Shown: positions 17,732-27,967 of the stretch, piece by piece
Layout: every line of letters begins with the position of its first letter
How positions within the stretch are numbered: position 1 is the first letter of the stretch
NCBI GenBank assembly: GCA_024760545.1
Contig: CP060501.1
Coordinates: 967,501-1,031,500 of the forward strand
Direction: 5' to 3'
Origin: Nitrospira sp.
Lineage (GTDB): Bacteria; Nitrospirota; Nitrospiria; Nitrospirales; Nitrospiraceae
Length of the DNA stretch: 64,000 bases
The notes under the pieces: model-generated
Told to the model about the DNA's origin: nothing
Database searches by the model: none
What the model saw: the letters and a program-made list of their open reading frames with translations, nothing else
Position numbers and translations under genes: made by a program

Positions 17732-18949
17732 TTATATTGCTTGACCATAGAGCACAGGAACGTTATTTAACCCCAACAGTACCGACAAGCTTACGACCAA
17801 ACCAGCTTTATAGTGATCTGGCAAATGTATCTTAGCTAATCCTCGCGCTGCCAATATGGTCAGTGGGAATAGTACTTGCGACGAATATAAGAACGCCTCT
17901 CTTGGGTTAAAGAACACGTAGAACGCCAACATGGTCAATGCCCAGATGGCTATCGGTAACACCAACTCGTCGGACCGACGGATGGCTTGTCCTATTGCAA
18001 CAACGCCAATGACGAGATATAGAAGCAAGGTCGCCGCAGCAATAGGATTATTAACATAGCCCAGGACCTGATGAAGGGGAATATTGCCGGCTAACGAACC
18101 CACCGGGCTAACTACTGAAAAGAGGAAGAAACTTACTGCTACAGAGGCCACCTTCTTTACTTCCAACAGGTTGCTGAGAGAGGCATAATGGTTTGCGTAA
18201 TCTCGAGAAAAGCCCAGGATTGAACGCCCGTAAATTAACGCATATGGCAGGCAAAACACTAAGCATGCCGCTACCATCGTCAAAATTCCGTAACGAAGGG
18301 CTTCCTTCTCTCTTCCCCAGTTCCATCCATAAACAATACCCACCAGTGAGAGGGATAATAAAGGTGGATTGAGTAACCCAGCAAACCCTGCTGCCGTCCC
18401 AAGCAACACAGTACTACGACCAGTTCGTTTATTTCCAAGCGCAAGCAACAAGCATACATAGGCTTCGACCGCCAAACCAGATAATGAATATGTCTCAGGA
18501 ATGCTGAAAAATGTCAGATTACTAAACATTAAGCCGTACATCACACATAGTGCCAGAGCGAGCGTCTTTGACACTGCAAATCGACTCAGTATCCACCATG
18601 CGAAAGTTACATTGCCTGCTGCTATTAGACCAAGAGTCACGATAACTGACTGATCCTCACCAATCCTAAATAGCCACCCTACGGCATCAACCATCGGCGC
18701 GGTTACTATCGAAAACAACGGGTGTTTGCGCATATCTCCGTCTACGGTCAACGATCGCATAGCGTCAGCGATTTCGACCGTATCGGCCCCAAAAAACGAG
18801 CCGTCATTCCCCACCAGTGTGACCTGTGCTTCATCACTAAAGAATAATGGTGCTAGTTGCGCAAGATTCAGCATGTAAAACACCACAGAGGTCAAAAACC
18901 AGCACGCACCGATTAAGAACGTTGATCGGGAGAGTTTCAAAAGGCTCAT
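17732..18949 (-). CDS. GT-C membrane glycosyltransferase-like protein
   Basis: 405 residues with about ten membrane helices and no other domain. The first periplasmic loop (DEAQVTLVGNDGSFFGADTV, then DMRKHPLFS) has acidic residues and a pattern seen in GT-C enzymes, which transfer sugars from polyprenyl-phosphate donors at the outer face of the inner membrane. There is no clear family name beyond the DPM/ArnT-like group. Flanked by transposase debris on both sides. Together with 19449-21044 and the HAD-UbiA gene it forms a likely glycan-modification set. Confidence 0.6.
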   Translation of the reverse strand: MSLLKLSRSTFLIGACWFLTSVVFYMLNLAQLAPLFFSDEAQVTLVGNDGSFFGADTVEIADAMRSLTVDGDMRKHPLFSIVTAPMVDAVGWLFRIGEDQSVIVTLGLIAAGNVTFAWWILSRFAVSKTLALALCVMYGLMFSNLTFFSIPETYSLSGLAVEAYVCLLLALGNKRTGRSTVLLGTAAGFAGLLNPPLLSLSLVGIVYGWNWGREKEALRYGILTMVAACLVFCLPYALIYGRSILGFSRDYANHYASLSNLLEVKKVASVAVSFFLFSVVSPVGSLAGNIPLHQVLGYVNNPIAAATLLLYLVIGVVAIGQAIRRSDELVLPIAIWALTMLAFYVFFNPREAFLYSSQVLFPLTILAARGLAKIHLPDHYKAGLVVSLSVLLGLNNVPVLYGQAI

Positions 18950-19136
18950 GGTTTGATTATTTCTCTCTTAGCAACACCCCTGCGAAATTTGATGAGCGGC
19001 TGCATCAACGAGACACGATCCAAAGAGAACCCGAGCGCCCGCTCCTGAGCCGAATACGAAAGCCATTTTCTCTCACAACCACGACCTAACCCCTGGGCTA
19101 CTTCTTGACAAGCCGTTACAGTCATCCACGGAGCCC

Positions 19137-19273
19137 CGTTTCCAGTGGGCAATGATCGTCGGGTGTACCCGGTGCGCGGCGCTGAGTTCACTGAGCACTT
19201 GCACGCCCTAGACCGCCTCGACAACCACACGCGCCTTGAACGCTTCCGACTGTGTTTTCCGCTTCTGCCCCAT
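19137..19273 (-). pseudogene. IS3-family OrfA fragment of a second type
   Basis: From ATG 19273 leftward: GQKRKTQSEAFKARVVVEAV, a stop (TAG), then GVQVLSELSAAHRVHPTIIA and HW in the same frame. This is the N-terminal helix-turn-helix of OrfA of IS3-family elements (compare RRxYSAEFKAKVALEALKGE…HPNQISQWK). It differs from the OrfA type at 15.5 and 17.6 kb. The element is otherwise gone here. Confidence 0.75.
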
Positions 19274-19448
19274 ACGTCTCTCCCTCTTGTTTGGACAACA
19301 GTGCCACCAGAAATCTTGGCTTCACCACATGTTCAAAGAGCGGGGAAGCTTCAGGGGAATCTGATTGTTTGCCAAGGCGAAAGGCTACAAGGGCATGGTG
19401 CAGAAAGAAGCCGAGCTGAAAATGGAACTAGATCCTTGAAATTGGCCC

Positions 19449-21044
19449 CTATTGAGATGGCGGGATCGCTCCAGCTTGAGAGGCATCTTCTACTTCTATG
19501 CGATAGATTACCAGTGCCCTTTGCAAGTCCGAATAGACGGGTTTCAGCCATGGTATGGTATTGACAGGTTCGGCGAGCATTTTAAGCTCAGGGCGCCTTC
19601 CCAAGGCAATTGTGTCATACACGAGATAATCAGCCGGCGATTTCTTCAGTGACTCATGTAGCTCATCTAGCGATTTCACCATCGGAAAGAAAACATGTTT
19701 CCCGTCGACCATAAAAGCAAGATGCGACTTTCTAGCCACGATCCTGACGCCGCTGACAGAAACGCCCTTGAGATACTCACTTGCCCCGAAGAGTTCATAG
19801 GGCTGGTCGTTGATATACCGATGTATATTCCTCATGGACGTCAGCGCAGAAATAGAACAAATGGTTAGGCCGATACAGAGCAAGCCAGCCTTGGTCATCC
19901 CGCATGAGAGCCATCCATTGTCTGAAATCCAGTCTGCAGTAGCGATCAACAGATAACTGGCCAGTCCTACATAGCAGACCAGCACATACAGATAATAACG
20001 AGTTTCCCAAACATTGAAACTCATGAGAAGCAGATACAAGAATAACGATAATAAAAAGACCCAGATTTCTCGCTGACGAAGCTTTACGAGGGCCAAAGGT
20101 ATTGCTGCAACAGCCACCACGCCGATGGGTACGAGGAGAAATTCCCCGGACAGGCTTCCTGAAATCGATTTTGCGATATTGGCGAGATAATGCAGAAGAA
20201 ATCGTTTCGGATCGTGAAATAGAACATCCCCGAAACTTTTAAAAACCATGCCAGCCTGTGTAAATCCCTCCCAACTATTTTGATACCCATAAAACACGAC
20301 CGCCATGTTGAGATAATTGGTGCTGGATAGAAGCGTACCGCGATTGACGTAATTGAGCCACAACCAGGGCGAGATGATGACCAGGAAGCCTACTAAATGG
20401 GTCGCCGCGACCTGTACCCGCTTCAGAACCGGCAGGCCAAAGCAGTTGAAAATCACGATACCAGTCACGATGGTTGTCGGCAGAAACACTCCATTATACC
20501 GTGTCAGAGTGGCGAGACCAGCCAACATCCCCGCAAGTATGACCTTCTGCCATAGACCAAGAGTGACACAGGTGATCGTGAACATTGTTGTCACACACAA
20601 CAAGAGGAACATCAGATCGGTCCCAGGCTCAATCGAATACAGCGCATATTCCCCAGCTACCAGCATGATGATTACGGCAAGGATAGCTGTGCGGAAACCA
20701 AATAGGCTCCTGAACAGATAGTAGGCAGCGAGTCCAGACAGGGAAGCAGAGAACGCGGCAATCCATTTTCCAGAAACAAAATAATCGCCAGTTATTGCAG
20801 TAACTGCTGATAAAACGAGAGGGTATCCCGGGCCATTAAATGTGTTTTCTGGGAATTCGCCTTTGGCAATTCGTTTGGCATCCGGAGCATACATGGAATA
20901 GAAATCACTATTATCGTAGGAACCGACGACATAATCCCGTCCCACATACAGTGCCATGACCAGATAGACTAGACAGACCGTGATGGGTAACAGATGTTCC
21001 CAGCTGACTGACCTCGGTTCATTCTGTATGTCAAGAACACTCAT
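19449..21044 (-). CDS. GT39-like membrane glycosyltransferase
   Basis: 531 residues from ATG 21044, chosen for GGAG 5 bases upstream; the open frame extends 13 codons further to 21083. Eleven or so membrane helices. The first loop (SDFYSMYAPDAKRIAKGE…NTFNGPGYPLVLS) has the Asp and Pro-Gly-Tyr-Pro arrangement of the PMT/ArnT (GT39/GT83) family, whose members move sugars from polyprenyl-phosphate carriers to proteins or lipids. The C-terminal ~100 residues form a soluble periplasmic tail. Between IS3 fragments, in the same direction as the other GT-C gene and the HAD-UbiA gene. Confidence 0.75.
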   Translation of the reverse strand: MSVLDIQNEPRSVSWEHLLPITVCLVYLVMALYVGRDYVVGSYDNSDFYSMYAPDAKRIAKGEFPENTFNGPGYPLVLSAVTAITGDYFVSGKWIAAFSASLSGLAAYYLFRSLFGFRTAILAVIIMLVAGEYALYSIEPGTDLMFLLLCVTTMFTITCVTLGLWQKVILAGMLAGLATLTRYNGVFLPTTIVTGIVIFNCFGLPVLKRVQVAATHLVGFLVIISPWLWLNYVNRGTLLSSTNYLNMAVVFYGYQNSWEGFTQAGMVFKSFGDVLFHDPKRFLLHYLANIAKSISGSLSGEFLLVPIGVVAVAAIPLALVKLRQREIWVFLLSLFLYLLLMSFNVWETRYYLYVLVCYVGLASYLLIATADWISDNGWLSCGMTKAGLLCIGLTICSISALTSMRNIHRYINDQPYELFGASEYLKGVSVSGVRIVARKSHLAFMVDGKHVFFPMVKSLDELHESLKKSPADYLVYDTIALGRRPELKMLAEPVNTIPWLKPVYSDLQRALVIYRIEVEDASQAGAIPPSQ

Positions 21045-21101
21045 GGAGACTCCAGCGTCTACGCAATAGCGGCTCCGTTTCATTGGACAGGTTCTGTCTG
21101 T

Positions 21102-21586
21102 TCATATGTGTTGCCTGTGGCGGTTAAGCTGACTGAGCGGAAGGCAAGCTGGCTGGTTTTTCCAGTCCACGGGATCAGGCGTATGCCTGTAAATAGCTTG
21201 ATGGGGTCGAGGCCGATTGTGGCGACTCACATAGCGCTCCGGCCCCTGCTCCGCGGCGCTAACGGTGTCCCGTGTGCGCAAGACACATCCTCGCATTTGA
21301 TGCTTTTCCAGAGTCGTTCCACCAACCTATTGCCTCTCAGCGGCCTTTTCCATTCCATGCTCATCTGAATGTCGTGATGATTCAGGAACCCCATGCACTC
21401 ATGGCAGGTGAACTGACGCACCTTTGGTCGGCATTGAAGATGGTTGGGATGCCATACCGGTCGATGGCCTCCGGCACCGTATCGAGGCAGAAATCTGTTG
21501 CCGGCATGTTGGAGAACCGGCGGACAATACCCGGCGACTTGCCCGGCCGAGAACGGCGAAGCGATCGCAAGCAATGCATTTTGCAT
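21102..21586 (-). pseudogene. Frameshifted IS3-family OrfB C-terminal part
   Basis: Pieces of the integrase core lie in different minus-strand frames: AIDRYGIPTIFNADQ, then GFLNHHDIQMSMEWKRP…NRLVERLWKSIKCEDV, and at the end RPHQAIYRHTPDPV. These match the order FNTDQGSQFTS…HGIQISMDGKGR…VERLWRSLKYEDV…RPHQALGYRTP of IS3-group transposases, including the DDE Glu region. At least two frameshifts and point changes. Pseudogene; it may be the missing 3' part of the element whose OrfA start is at 19.27 kb, with the GT39-like gene between. Confidence 0.85.
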
Positions 21587-23065
21587 TTACACGACAACCA
21601 TCGCAGCCGCAAAGCTTATGCCAATACCAATCAAAACCGCCCAACTTACTTTATCCCTAACGGCAAATATGAGCGGATCATCGCACATATGTCCCCTATG
21701 CGCCTTCAACCATATCCAGCTGATCCAAAACATCAATAGCGGTACGGCTCCCCAAATAAATTCAGGAGTACGGTAATGTGCAGTTGCACTTTCCCCATGC
21801 AGGTAAAGCGCGAGCACCAAGACCGCAGCATACCCTGCAGCAATACCCAGCGTTTCGACAATCGGCGTATCGATCACATAGTAGCCGCGCCCATGTGTTT
21901 GGTTTTTGCCCTCTCGCAAAGAATCTTGTAATTCAGCGTACCGTTTCACAAAGGCCAACGACGTAAATATAAAAACCGAGAAGGCAAGCAGCCAGAACGA
22001 TAGCCGAATCGATACGGTCGCTGCACCTGCGACAATACGCAGAGTGTACAAGGCAGCTAATGTCAAACAATCCACCAAGACAAGCCGCTTGAGTTTTACT
22101 GAATAGGCAAACGTTAACGTGAAATACACAAGAAGCCACACCGTAAAAGCCTTGCCGATGTGGATCGCTAACGCAAGACTCAGCAAGCCACAAACTGGCG
22201 CTAACAGGACTCCATAGTGTATCGGCACCAAGCCAGAAGCGAAGGGACGATATTTTTTGCGGGGGTGTCGCCTGTCACTTTCAAGATCAAGCAGATCGTT
22301 CGTGATATAGACTGCAGAAGCACAGAGGCTGAAAGAACAAAACGCCAAAATAAGCTGCGCCAACAAATTTACTTCGCTGAACCGATGTGCTGCCATCAAC
22401 GGCACGAAGAGCAATATGTTCTTCAACCATTGGTGAATACGAAACACTCGACGCCACGCCGACCAGGCTATCGGTACACGTGGAAAGTAACCGTGAATCT
22501 CCGTAACTTGTTTCGCTTTGGCTAAAACGCTCGATGAAGCGTTGACGACGATGCCTTTCGATGCACCACTCCACACATGAATGTCATCAGCGGAGTTTCC
22601 CGCATAAATGTATCCCCCCTCTCCATACGCTTGATCCAAAGCAGCTTTTTTTCTGGCACCGGCCAAATTGTGATTGCCGTCGCTGGCCATGACTTCATCA
22701 AACAACTGAATGTGGTCTGCTATCCGTTGGGCCACACTCGTATTTGTGGCAGTACAGAGTACGAGCCTATGCCCAAGTTGCTTTTGCTGTTTCAGCCAAT
22801 CGATGAGCCTAACGTTGTAGGGTAGAGTGGCCGGATTTAACTTAATAGAGTCCGCCAACTTCTGTTTGAGGAAAGCCTTTCCAGCTAGCAACCAAAATGG
22901 AAGATAGAGAACGGAAATGCTTTTATCACGAAGGAGTTGCAGAGCAGATTCATGGAGAGTATCGGTGCAGAGCAGGGTTCCATCTAAATCAACGATTATC
23001 GTCTGAGCCTTGTCTCCCAAGGATGAGACGGGATCGGTACAAACTGTGGCTTCTCGTGATGACAT
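21587..23065 (-). CDS. HAD phosphatase-UbiA fusion, polyprenyl-phosphate phosphoribosyltransferase-like
   Basis: 492 residues. Residues ~20-190: HAD hydrolase with DLDGTLLCTDTL (nucleophile and acid Asp), LCTAT, ARKKAA and YAGNSADDIHVW. Residues ~200-492: UbiA membrane prenyltransferase, about eight helices, with NDLLDLESDRRHPRKKYRP and KRYAELQD. Those two motifs are closest to the mycobacterial decaprenylphosphoryl-5-phosphoribose synthase (NDVRDVEADRAHPTKRFRP, KRYAEL). It would attach phosphoribose (or another sugar phosphate) to a polyprenyl phosphate, and the HAD domain could then remove the 5'-phosphate. The last codons touch the IS remnant at 21586, so the C-terminus may be slightly altered. 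Fusion of this type is known from other phyla. Confidence 0.85.
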   Translation of the reverse strand: MSSREATVCTDPVSSLGDKAQTIIVDLDGTLLCTDTLHESALQLLRDKSISVLYLPFWLLAGKAFLKQKLADSIKLNPATLPYNVRLIDWLKQQKQLGHRLVLCTATNTSVAQRIADHIQLFDEVMASDGNHNLAGARKKAALDQAYGEGGYIYAGNSADDIHVWSGASKGIVVNASSSVLAKAKQVTEIHGYFPRVPIAWSAWRRVFRIHQWLKNILLFVPLMAAHRFSEVNLLAQLILAFCSFSLCASAVYITNDLLDLESDRRHPRKKYRPFASGLVPIHYGVLLAPVCGLLSLALAIHIGKAFTVWLLVYFTLTFAYSVKLKRLVLVDCLTLAALYTLRIVAGAATVSIRLSFWLLAFSVFIFTSLAFVKRYAELQDSLREGKNQTHGRGYYVIDTPIVETLGIAAGYAAVLVLALYLHGESATAHYRTPEFIWGAVPLLMFWISWIWLKAHRGHMCDDPLIFAVRDKVSWAVLIGIGISFAAAMVVV

Positions 23066-23079
23066 TGAGGTCGCTCTGA

Positions 23080-23319
23080 GCTAGCTGGGATTTCGTGGAG
23101 ACCCGGTTAAGGCTCACCTTCCTGACGCCCGAATTCCAACGGGCTCAGATAGCCGAGGCACTGAGGGAGCCGCTGGCGACTATAGAATCCTTCAATACAC
23201 GCAAAGATCTGCCGGCCCACCTCATCCCGTGTGTGATACGGCTGATGGTGGATCAGTTCATTCTTAAAGGGGCTCGGCGCGCGCACTCGGAATTCGATCC
23301 CGCCAGGCATAGTAGCCAC
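23080..23319 (-). pseudogene. IS3-family transposase 3' end, copy A
   Basis: The minus strand encodes FKNELIHHQPYHTRDEVGRQ, IFACIEGFYSRQRL, then LGYLSPLEFG, the C-terminus of an IS3-family OrfB. Just beyond the stop is an apparent element end (TAGCTGGGATTTCGTGGA, about 23082). The same end and same coding text recur at 24249. Truncated at its 5' side. Confidence 0.85.
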
Positions 23320-24248
23320 TGGCCTCCTTGTTTCGGCCTATTGCTCGCGCCCAGAAGGGGCAGTGAAAGAATATCTGGAAGATGTGGAACAGCCTCAAAA
23401 CCTAGGTACTTCTCATTCCTTGCTTCGTCTGGGGTGGCTGACCCTACAAAAGCAACATATCCGCAACAACTAGGAGTTGGCTCTGCTTTCAACACTAATT
23501 CTGCTGGGGGAAGAGGCACATACTTGCATTTCCCCCTAGGCCGCAGAACCTACTCAAGCGCCAAGACCGAGTCCCAGAGAGTCCGCTCACGGCCAGCATG
23601 GCACAAAGGTGTGGGATGCGGTGCGGCTGGCGATCTCCTTTTTGCGTGACAAGACCAAGCCGGCATTCCTGTAGCGGCTGCTTGCCGTCAGGTTTGTTGA
23701 GGATCAAAGTCTTAACGCTTCCGGCTCATCTTTTTACGTCCTGAACCATCTCTTCGCCCACACCAAGTAAGGCGCTTGTCGAACACCAGTCCCGACTGTG
23801 CCCATACGATATTCATGCATCTTGAGCAAAAGGAATGCCATTTCGCTTTATGGCCCCATGTTGGTAAAATGGCTTAGGATGTCAGACTATTCGATTCTTC
23901 TGGGGTCTTTTGCCACATCGAGGGGTGATCAGCTGTAGCAGGACTCCTCCTTAGATCTTGCCTAATGGAAAGTGATACTTAAGTATTCAAGCCCCATATG
24001 GCTATAAGAGCAGGAGTGTCTGGCCAGTGAGTCTAAGAGTTTGGTCCGATGAGTCACGGTGTATCGATTCGATACATCATGAATATATAATGATTCTATT
24101 GATCACAAGGACTTGGGTACATGGAAGCCCGGGCGGTCGAGTTTGAAAAAGGTGGTGGGAGGGAGGCTGCAGCGACCGTAACCGTTTAATTCAAATCAGT
24201 ATAAGAAACGCGACAGGCTACTTTTCTGACGGGTTCATAGGCCACCCT
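23320..24248. other. 929-bp gene-poor stretch between two IS3 ends
   Basis: No convincing gene. Several frames of 60-90 codons exist on both strands, none with a ribosome binding site or recognisable domain. One (23495-23707, minus) has KPDGKQPLQECRLGLVTQKG, which could be a scrap of another mobile-element gene but is not identified. Base composition is uneven, with an A/T-rich section around 23960-24110. Probably debris. Confidence 0.5.
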
Positions 24249-24479
24249 AAGCTAGCCCGGATTTCGTGGACCCCCGGTTAAGACTCACTGACCCGACGTT
24301 CGAACTCCAGCGGACTGAGATAGCCGCTGGCGATTATAGAATCCTTCAATACACGCAAAGATCTCCCGGCCCGCCTCCTCTCGCGTGCGATGCGCGTGAT
24401 GATGGGTCAGCTCATTCTTCAACATGCTGGAGAGGCTCTCCGCCACAGTGTTATTGTAGCGGTTGTCCTTTCGACTCAT
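24249..24479 (-). pseudogene. IS3-family transposase 3' end, copy B
   Basis: Minus strand: SRKDNRYNNTVAESLSSMLK, NELTHHHAHRTREEAGREIF, ACIEGFYNRQRL, the well-known C-terminal part of IS3-family OrfB (SRKGNCYDNAVAESFFSTLK…). A short deletion removes the LGYLSPLEF end. The element end (TAGCCCGGATTTCGTGGA) matches copy A at ~23082. Beyond 24480 the similarity ends. The plus-strand frame over the same bases is antisense to it. Confidence 0.85.
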
Positions 24480-24685
24480 ACTCGGTGTGATGCCGAGCGT
24501 GATGAACTGCTGTTGATACGCGACGCAAAGGATGGCGCTGAGAAGCTATTGAAGGACGGCGATTATGCGATGCTTGTGCTGCTAAATCGATTAGGAGTTG
24601 GGATCCAAAAGAGCACCTGATCTACGTCACGCCTTCATCTGATAGGCAATGAACCCCACGACATCAACCGTTTAGGTCAAGACTA

Positions 24686-26242
24686 TTACTCCCACTCGAT
24701 GGTACTCGGCGGTTTCGAACTGATGTCGTACACGACCCGATTCACGCCTTTGACTTCATTGATGATTCGACTCGACATTCGGCCCAGCACGTCGTTCGGA
24801 ATCCTCGCCCAGTCGGCCGTCATACCATCCACGCTGGTGACGGCGCGAATCGCGATCACGTTCTCATAGGTTCGCTGGTCGCCCATCACCCCGACCGTTC
24901 GAATCGGCAACAGGACCGCAAACGCCTGCCAGATCTCCCGATAGAGACCGGCGCTCCGTATTTCCTGATCGACGATCGCTTCCGCCGCCCGCAGAATCGC
25001 CGTCCGCTCCGGCGTCACGGCACCCAGCACACGGATCGCCAACCCGGGACCCGGGAACGGTTGCCGCCAGATGATTTCGTCCGGCAATCCCAGTTCTTTC
25101 CCCAGCACCCTCACTTCGTCCTTGAATAATTCGCGGAGCGGTTCGATGAGCTTCAGTTTCATGCGCGCGGGTAATCCCCCGACGTTGTGATGCGTCTTGA
25201 TGGTCGCCGAAGGCCCTTTGAAGCTGATGCTCTCGATCACGTCCGGATAGAGTGTGCCTTGGACGAGATACTTGACGCCTTTCAGTTTTTTCGATTCGGC
25301 CTCAAAATGCTTGATGAACTGCCGCCCGATGATTTTTCGCTTTCGCTCGGGATCTGTCACATTCTTCAGCCCGGCGAGAAACTGTTTGGTTCCGTCAAGA
25401 ATTCTGAGATTCAGGTGGAGCTGCGAGGCGAACGTCTTCTGCACTTGGTCACGTTCACCGGCCCGCAAGACACCGTTATCGACAAAAATGCAGGTCAACT
25501 GATCGCCGATCGCCCGATGCGTCAGCGCCGCCGCGACCGATGAATCGACGCCCCCGCTCAGCGCGCAGATGACCCGTTCCTTGCCGACCTGCTCTCGTAT
25601 CTGCTTCACCGCCGTCTCGACATAGGACTGCATGGTCCAGGTCGGCTTGCAGCCGCAAATCTCGTACACGAAGTTACGCAGGATTCGCGTGCCCTCCGGT
25701 GTGTGAGCCACTTCGGGGTGGAATTGCAGGCAATAGATTCTCCGCTTGTGATCCTTTCGCTTCATTGCCGCGACGGGCGAATTGCTCGTGTGCGCGATCG
25801 ATCGGAACCCAGGCGGCATCCGTTCGATGCGATCACCATGAGACATCCACACGGCTGTCTGCTTCTCGGTTCCCACTCCTAGAAACAGATCATCCGCGTC
25901 GTCGATCGTGAGATCCGCTCGGCCATACTCTCGATGTGTCGACTTGGCGACGTCCCCACCGGAGAGATGCGTCACCAGCTGCATGCCATAGCAAATACCG
26001 AGGATCGGAATGTTCTGATCGAGAAGTTCCTTGGGCACGAGCGGCGCTTTTTTTTCGTAGACGCTGGATGGTCCGCCGGATAGAACGATGCCCTGCGGAC
26101 GATACGCAAGAATCGTCGCCAAAGAAACCGTGCAGGGAAGGATTTGCGAGTAGACTTGGGCTTCGCGAATGCGGCGAGCGATCAGTTGAGTGTACTGCGA
26201 CCCAAAGTCGAGGACCAGAATTCTATTGTGCCAAAGTTCCAT
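24686..26242 (-). CDS. guaA: GMP synthase (glutamine-hydrolysing)
   Basis: 518 residues, full length. Class I glutamine amidotransferase domain (residues 1-195) with nucleophile in [11 protein letters not shown] and His/Glu in [13 protein letters not shown] pyrophosphatase domain with P-loop [10 protein letters not shown], and the C-terminal dimerisation domain ([32 protein letters not shown]…TIEWE). Converts XMP to GMP in the cytoplasm. 99 bases downstream of guaB and in the same direction, a classical guaBA pair. Confidence 0.97.
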   Translation of the reverse strand: MELWHNRILVLDFGSQYTQLIARRIREAQVYSQILPCTVSLATILAYRPQGIVLSGGPSSVYEKKAPLVPKELLDQNIPILGICYGMQLVTHLSGGDVAKSTHREYGRADLTIDDADDLFLGVGTEKQTAVWMSHGDRIERMPPGFRSIAHTSNSPVAAMKRKDHKRRIYCLQFHPEVAHTPEGTRILRNFVYEICGCKPTWTMQSYVETAVKQIREQVGKERVICALSGGVDSSVAAALTHRAIGDQLTCIFVDNGVLRAGERDQVQKTFASQLHLNLRILDGTKQFLAGLKNVTDPERKRKIIGRQFIKHFEAESKKLKGVKYLVQGTLYPDVIESISFKGPSATIKTHHNVGGLPARMKLKLIEPLRELFKDEVRVLGKELGLPDEIIWRQPFPGPGLAIRVLGAVTPERTAILRAAEAIVDQEIRSAGLYREIWQAFAVLLPIRTVGVMGDQRTYENVIAIRAVTSVDGMTADWARIPNDVLGRMSSRIINEVKGVNRVVYDISSKPPSTIEWE

Positions 26243-26341
26243 AGGGCCGTCGTTCGTGAAGCGTGAAGCGTCGTTCGCTTGGACGAGGAAAACAGAAAGG
26301 TGATTGCGAGATATGCTTCACGAGAGACGTTTCACGCGGGG

Positions 26342-27808
26342 CTATTCCCAATCCATCCGGTAGTTCGGTGCCTCTTTCGTGATAATCACGTCGTGCACAT
26401 GGCTCTCACGCAGGCCAGCGACAGACTGCCTGATGAAGGTCGCATTCTGCTGCAGGTCGGCAATCGTTTTACAGCCGCAATAGCCCATCCCCGACCTAAC
26501 GCCGCCGACCAACTGGTAGACCACGGCCGCCAGCGGACCCTTATAAGGAACACGGCCTTCGATTCCTTCGGGGACCAACTTCTGCGGCGCGCGCCCACCC
26601 TGCCCGTACCGATCTCCGCCCCCTCGCTCCATCGCCCCGATGGAACCCATGCCGCGATAGACCTTATAGGTTCTGGCTTGATAGAGCACCGTCTCGCCCG
26701 GAGATTCCTCCGTTCCGGCAAACAGACCGCCGAGCATGACAGACGAGGCACCGGCAGCCAGCGCCTTCGTGATATCGCCGGAAAACTTGATGCCCCCATC
26801 GGCAATGATCGGCACCCCGCTTCCGCTCAACGCCTTGGCGCAATCCGCGATGGCGGTCAGCTGCGGCATTCCGGCGCCCGACACGATCCGCGTGGTACAG
26901 ATCGATCCAGGTCCGACCCCGACCTTCACGGCATCGACACCGACTTTGAGGAGGTCTTTGGCCGCCTCTGCGGTTCCAATGTTTCCCACAACAAGTTCGA
27001 GAGCCGGATACAGTTTCTTGATCATCTTCGCGGTATCCAGCACCGCTTGCGAATGACCGTGTGCCGTATCGATCACCACCAGATCCACGCCTGATTTCTT
27101 CAGGAGGGTCACGCGCTCTTCGGTATCTTGCCCGACACCGACCGCCGCCCCGACCCGTAATCTGCCATGGCTGTCCTTACACGCGTTGGGATATTTAATC
27201 CGCTTTTCGATATCCTTGATCGTAATGAGACCCTTCAGTTCAAATTGCTTGTTCACGACCGGCAACTTTTCGATCCGATGTTCATGAAGAATCTCTCTCG
27301 CCTTTTCCAGGCTGGTCCCTTCCGGTGCCGTGATCAACCGGTCCCGCTTCATCACCTGCGACACTTTCAAGTCCATTCGGGTTTCAAATCTCAGATCGCG
27401 GTTGGTGAGAATCCCGACCAGCTTGCGTCCCTTCGTGACGGGGATGCCGGAGATTCGATATTTCGCCATCAATTGATGGGCGTCACGAATTGTCTCGTCG
27501 GGAGAGATCGTCACGGGATCCAGGATCATGCCACTTTCTGATTTTTTGACTTTGTCGACCTCGATTGCCTGATCCGCCGGCGATAGGACTCGATGAATAA
27601 TGCCAATCCCCCCTTCACGCGCCATCGCGATCGCCAATCGCGCCTCCGTCACCGTGTCCATGGCGGCACTGAGGAGCGGAATATTGATCCGGATGTTGCG
27701 CGATACGAAGGTGCCGGTATCGACTTCGTTGGGTAGGATCTGTGACTTGGCAGGCACGAGGACCACGTCGTCATAGGTGAGTCCCTGTCTCGGTTCTTTG
27801 TCAAGCAT
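26342..27808 (-). CDS. guaB: IMP dehydrogenase
   Basis: 488 residues from the ATG at 27808; an in-frame ATG six codons upstream is less likely. TIM barrel with two CBS domains inserted (residues ~95-210, [20 protein letters not shown]). Catalytic Cys in [19 protein letters not shown] site [12 protein letters not shown], flap [17 protein letters not shown]. Rate-limiting step of guanine nucleotide synthesis, IMP to XMP. Upstream of guaA. The element at 27822-27949 lies directly before its start. Confidence 0.97.
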   Translation of the reverse strand: MLDKEPRQGLTYDDVVLVPAKSQILPNEVDTGTFVSRNIRINIPLLSAAMDTVTEARLAIAMAREGGIGIIHRVLSPADQAIEVDKVKKSESGMILDPVTISPDETIRDAHQLMAKYRISGIPVTKGRKLVGILTNRDLRFETRMDLKVSQVMKRDRLITAPEGTSLEKAREILHEHRIEKLPVVNKQFELKGLITIKDIEKRIKYPNACKDSHGRLRVGAAVGVGQDTEERVTLLKKSGVDLVVIDTAHGHSQAVLDTAKMIKKLYPALELVVGNIGTAEAAKDLLKVGVDAVKVGVGPGSICTTRIVSGAGMPQLTAIADCAKALSGSGVPIIADGGIKFSGDITKALAAGASSVMLGGLFAGTEESPGETVLYQARTYKVYRGMGSIGAMERGGGDRYGQGGRAPQKLVPEGIEGRVPYKGPLAAVVYQLVGGVRSGMGYCGCKTIADLQQNATFIRQSVAGLRESHVHDVIITKEAPNYRMDWE

Positions 27809-27821
27809 CGTACCCTCTTCT

Positions 27822-27949
27822 AGCAAGCCGTTGAAAAAGTCCGCCAGCTGCGTTCTCGCGGCGCTCAGAGGTTCAACGTATGGAAAAAAGTACGCGTCGC
27901 CTCTTCGCTTACTGCGGCCTTGCTGGACGGCCTTTTTGAACAGCTTGCC
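27822..27949. repeat. Intergenic inverted-repeat element, copy 1
   Basis: ~128 bp bounded by imperfect inverted arms (AGCAAGCCGTTGAAAAAG at the left; CTTTTTGAACAGCTTGCC at the right), with an inner pair CCGCCAGC / GCTGGACGG. Core text GTTCTCGCGGCGCTCAGAGG, TCAACGTA and CTGCGGCCTTGCTGG is shared with copies at 35680 and 38631 (the latter inverted). Likely a non-coding mobile or REP-like unit that folds into a long hairpin; it may also end transcripts between the NHL gene and guaB. Confidence 0.8.
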
Positions 27950-27967
27950 GGCTCATGTGAGATCCTA

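Noticed and set aside
24390-24620. Plus-strand frame of 76 codons with a helical tail
   Set aside because: Its first half is antisense to the transposase remnant; no RBS. The second half might be an old gene scrap but is not identifiable.
26279-27094. 271-codon plus-strand frame
   Set aside because: Antisense to guaB; a composition effect of GC-rich third positions.
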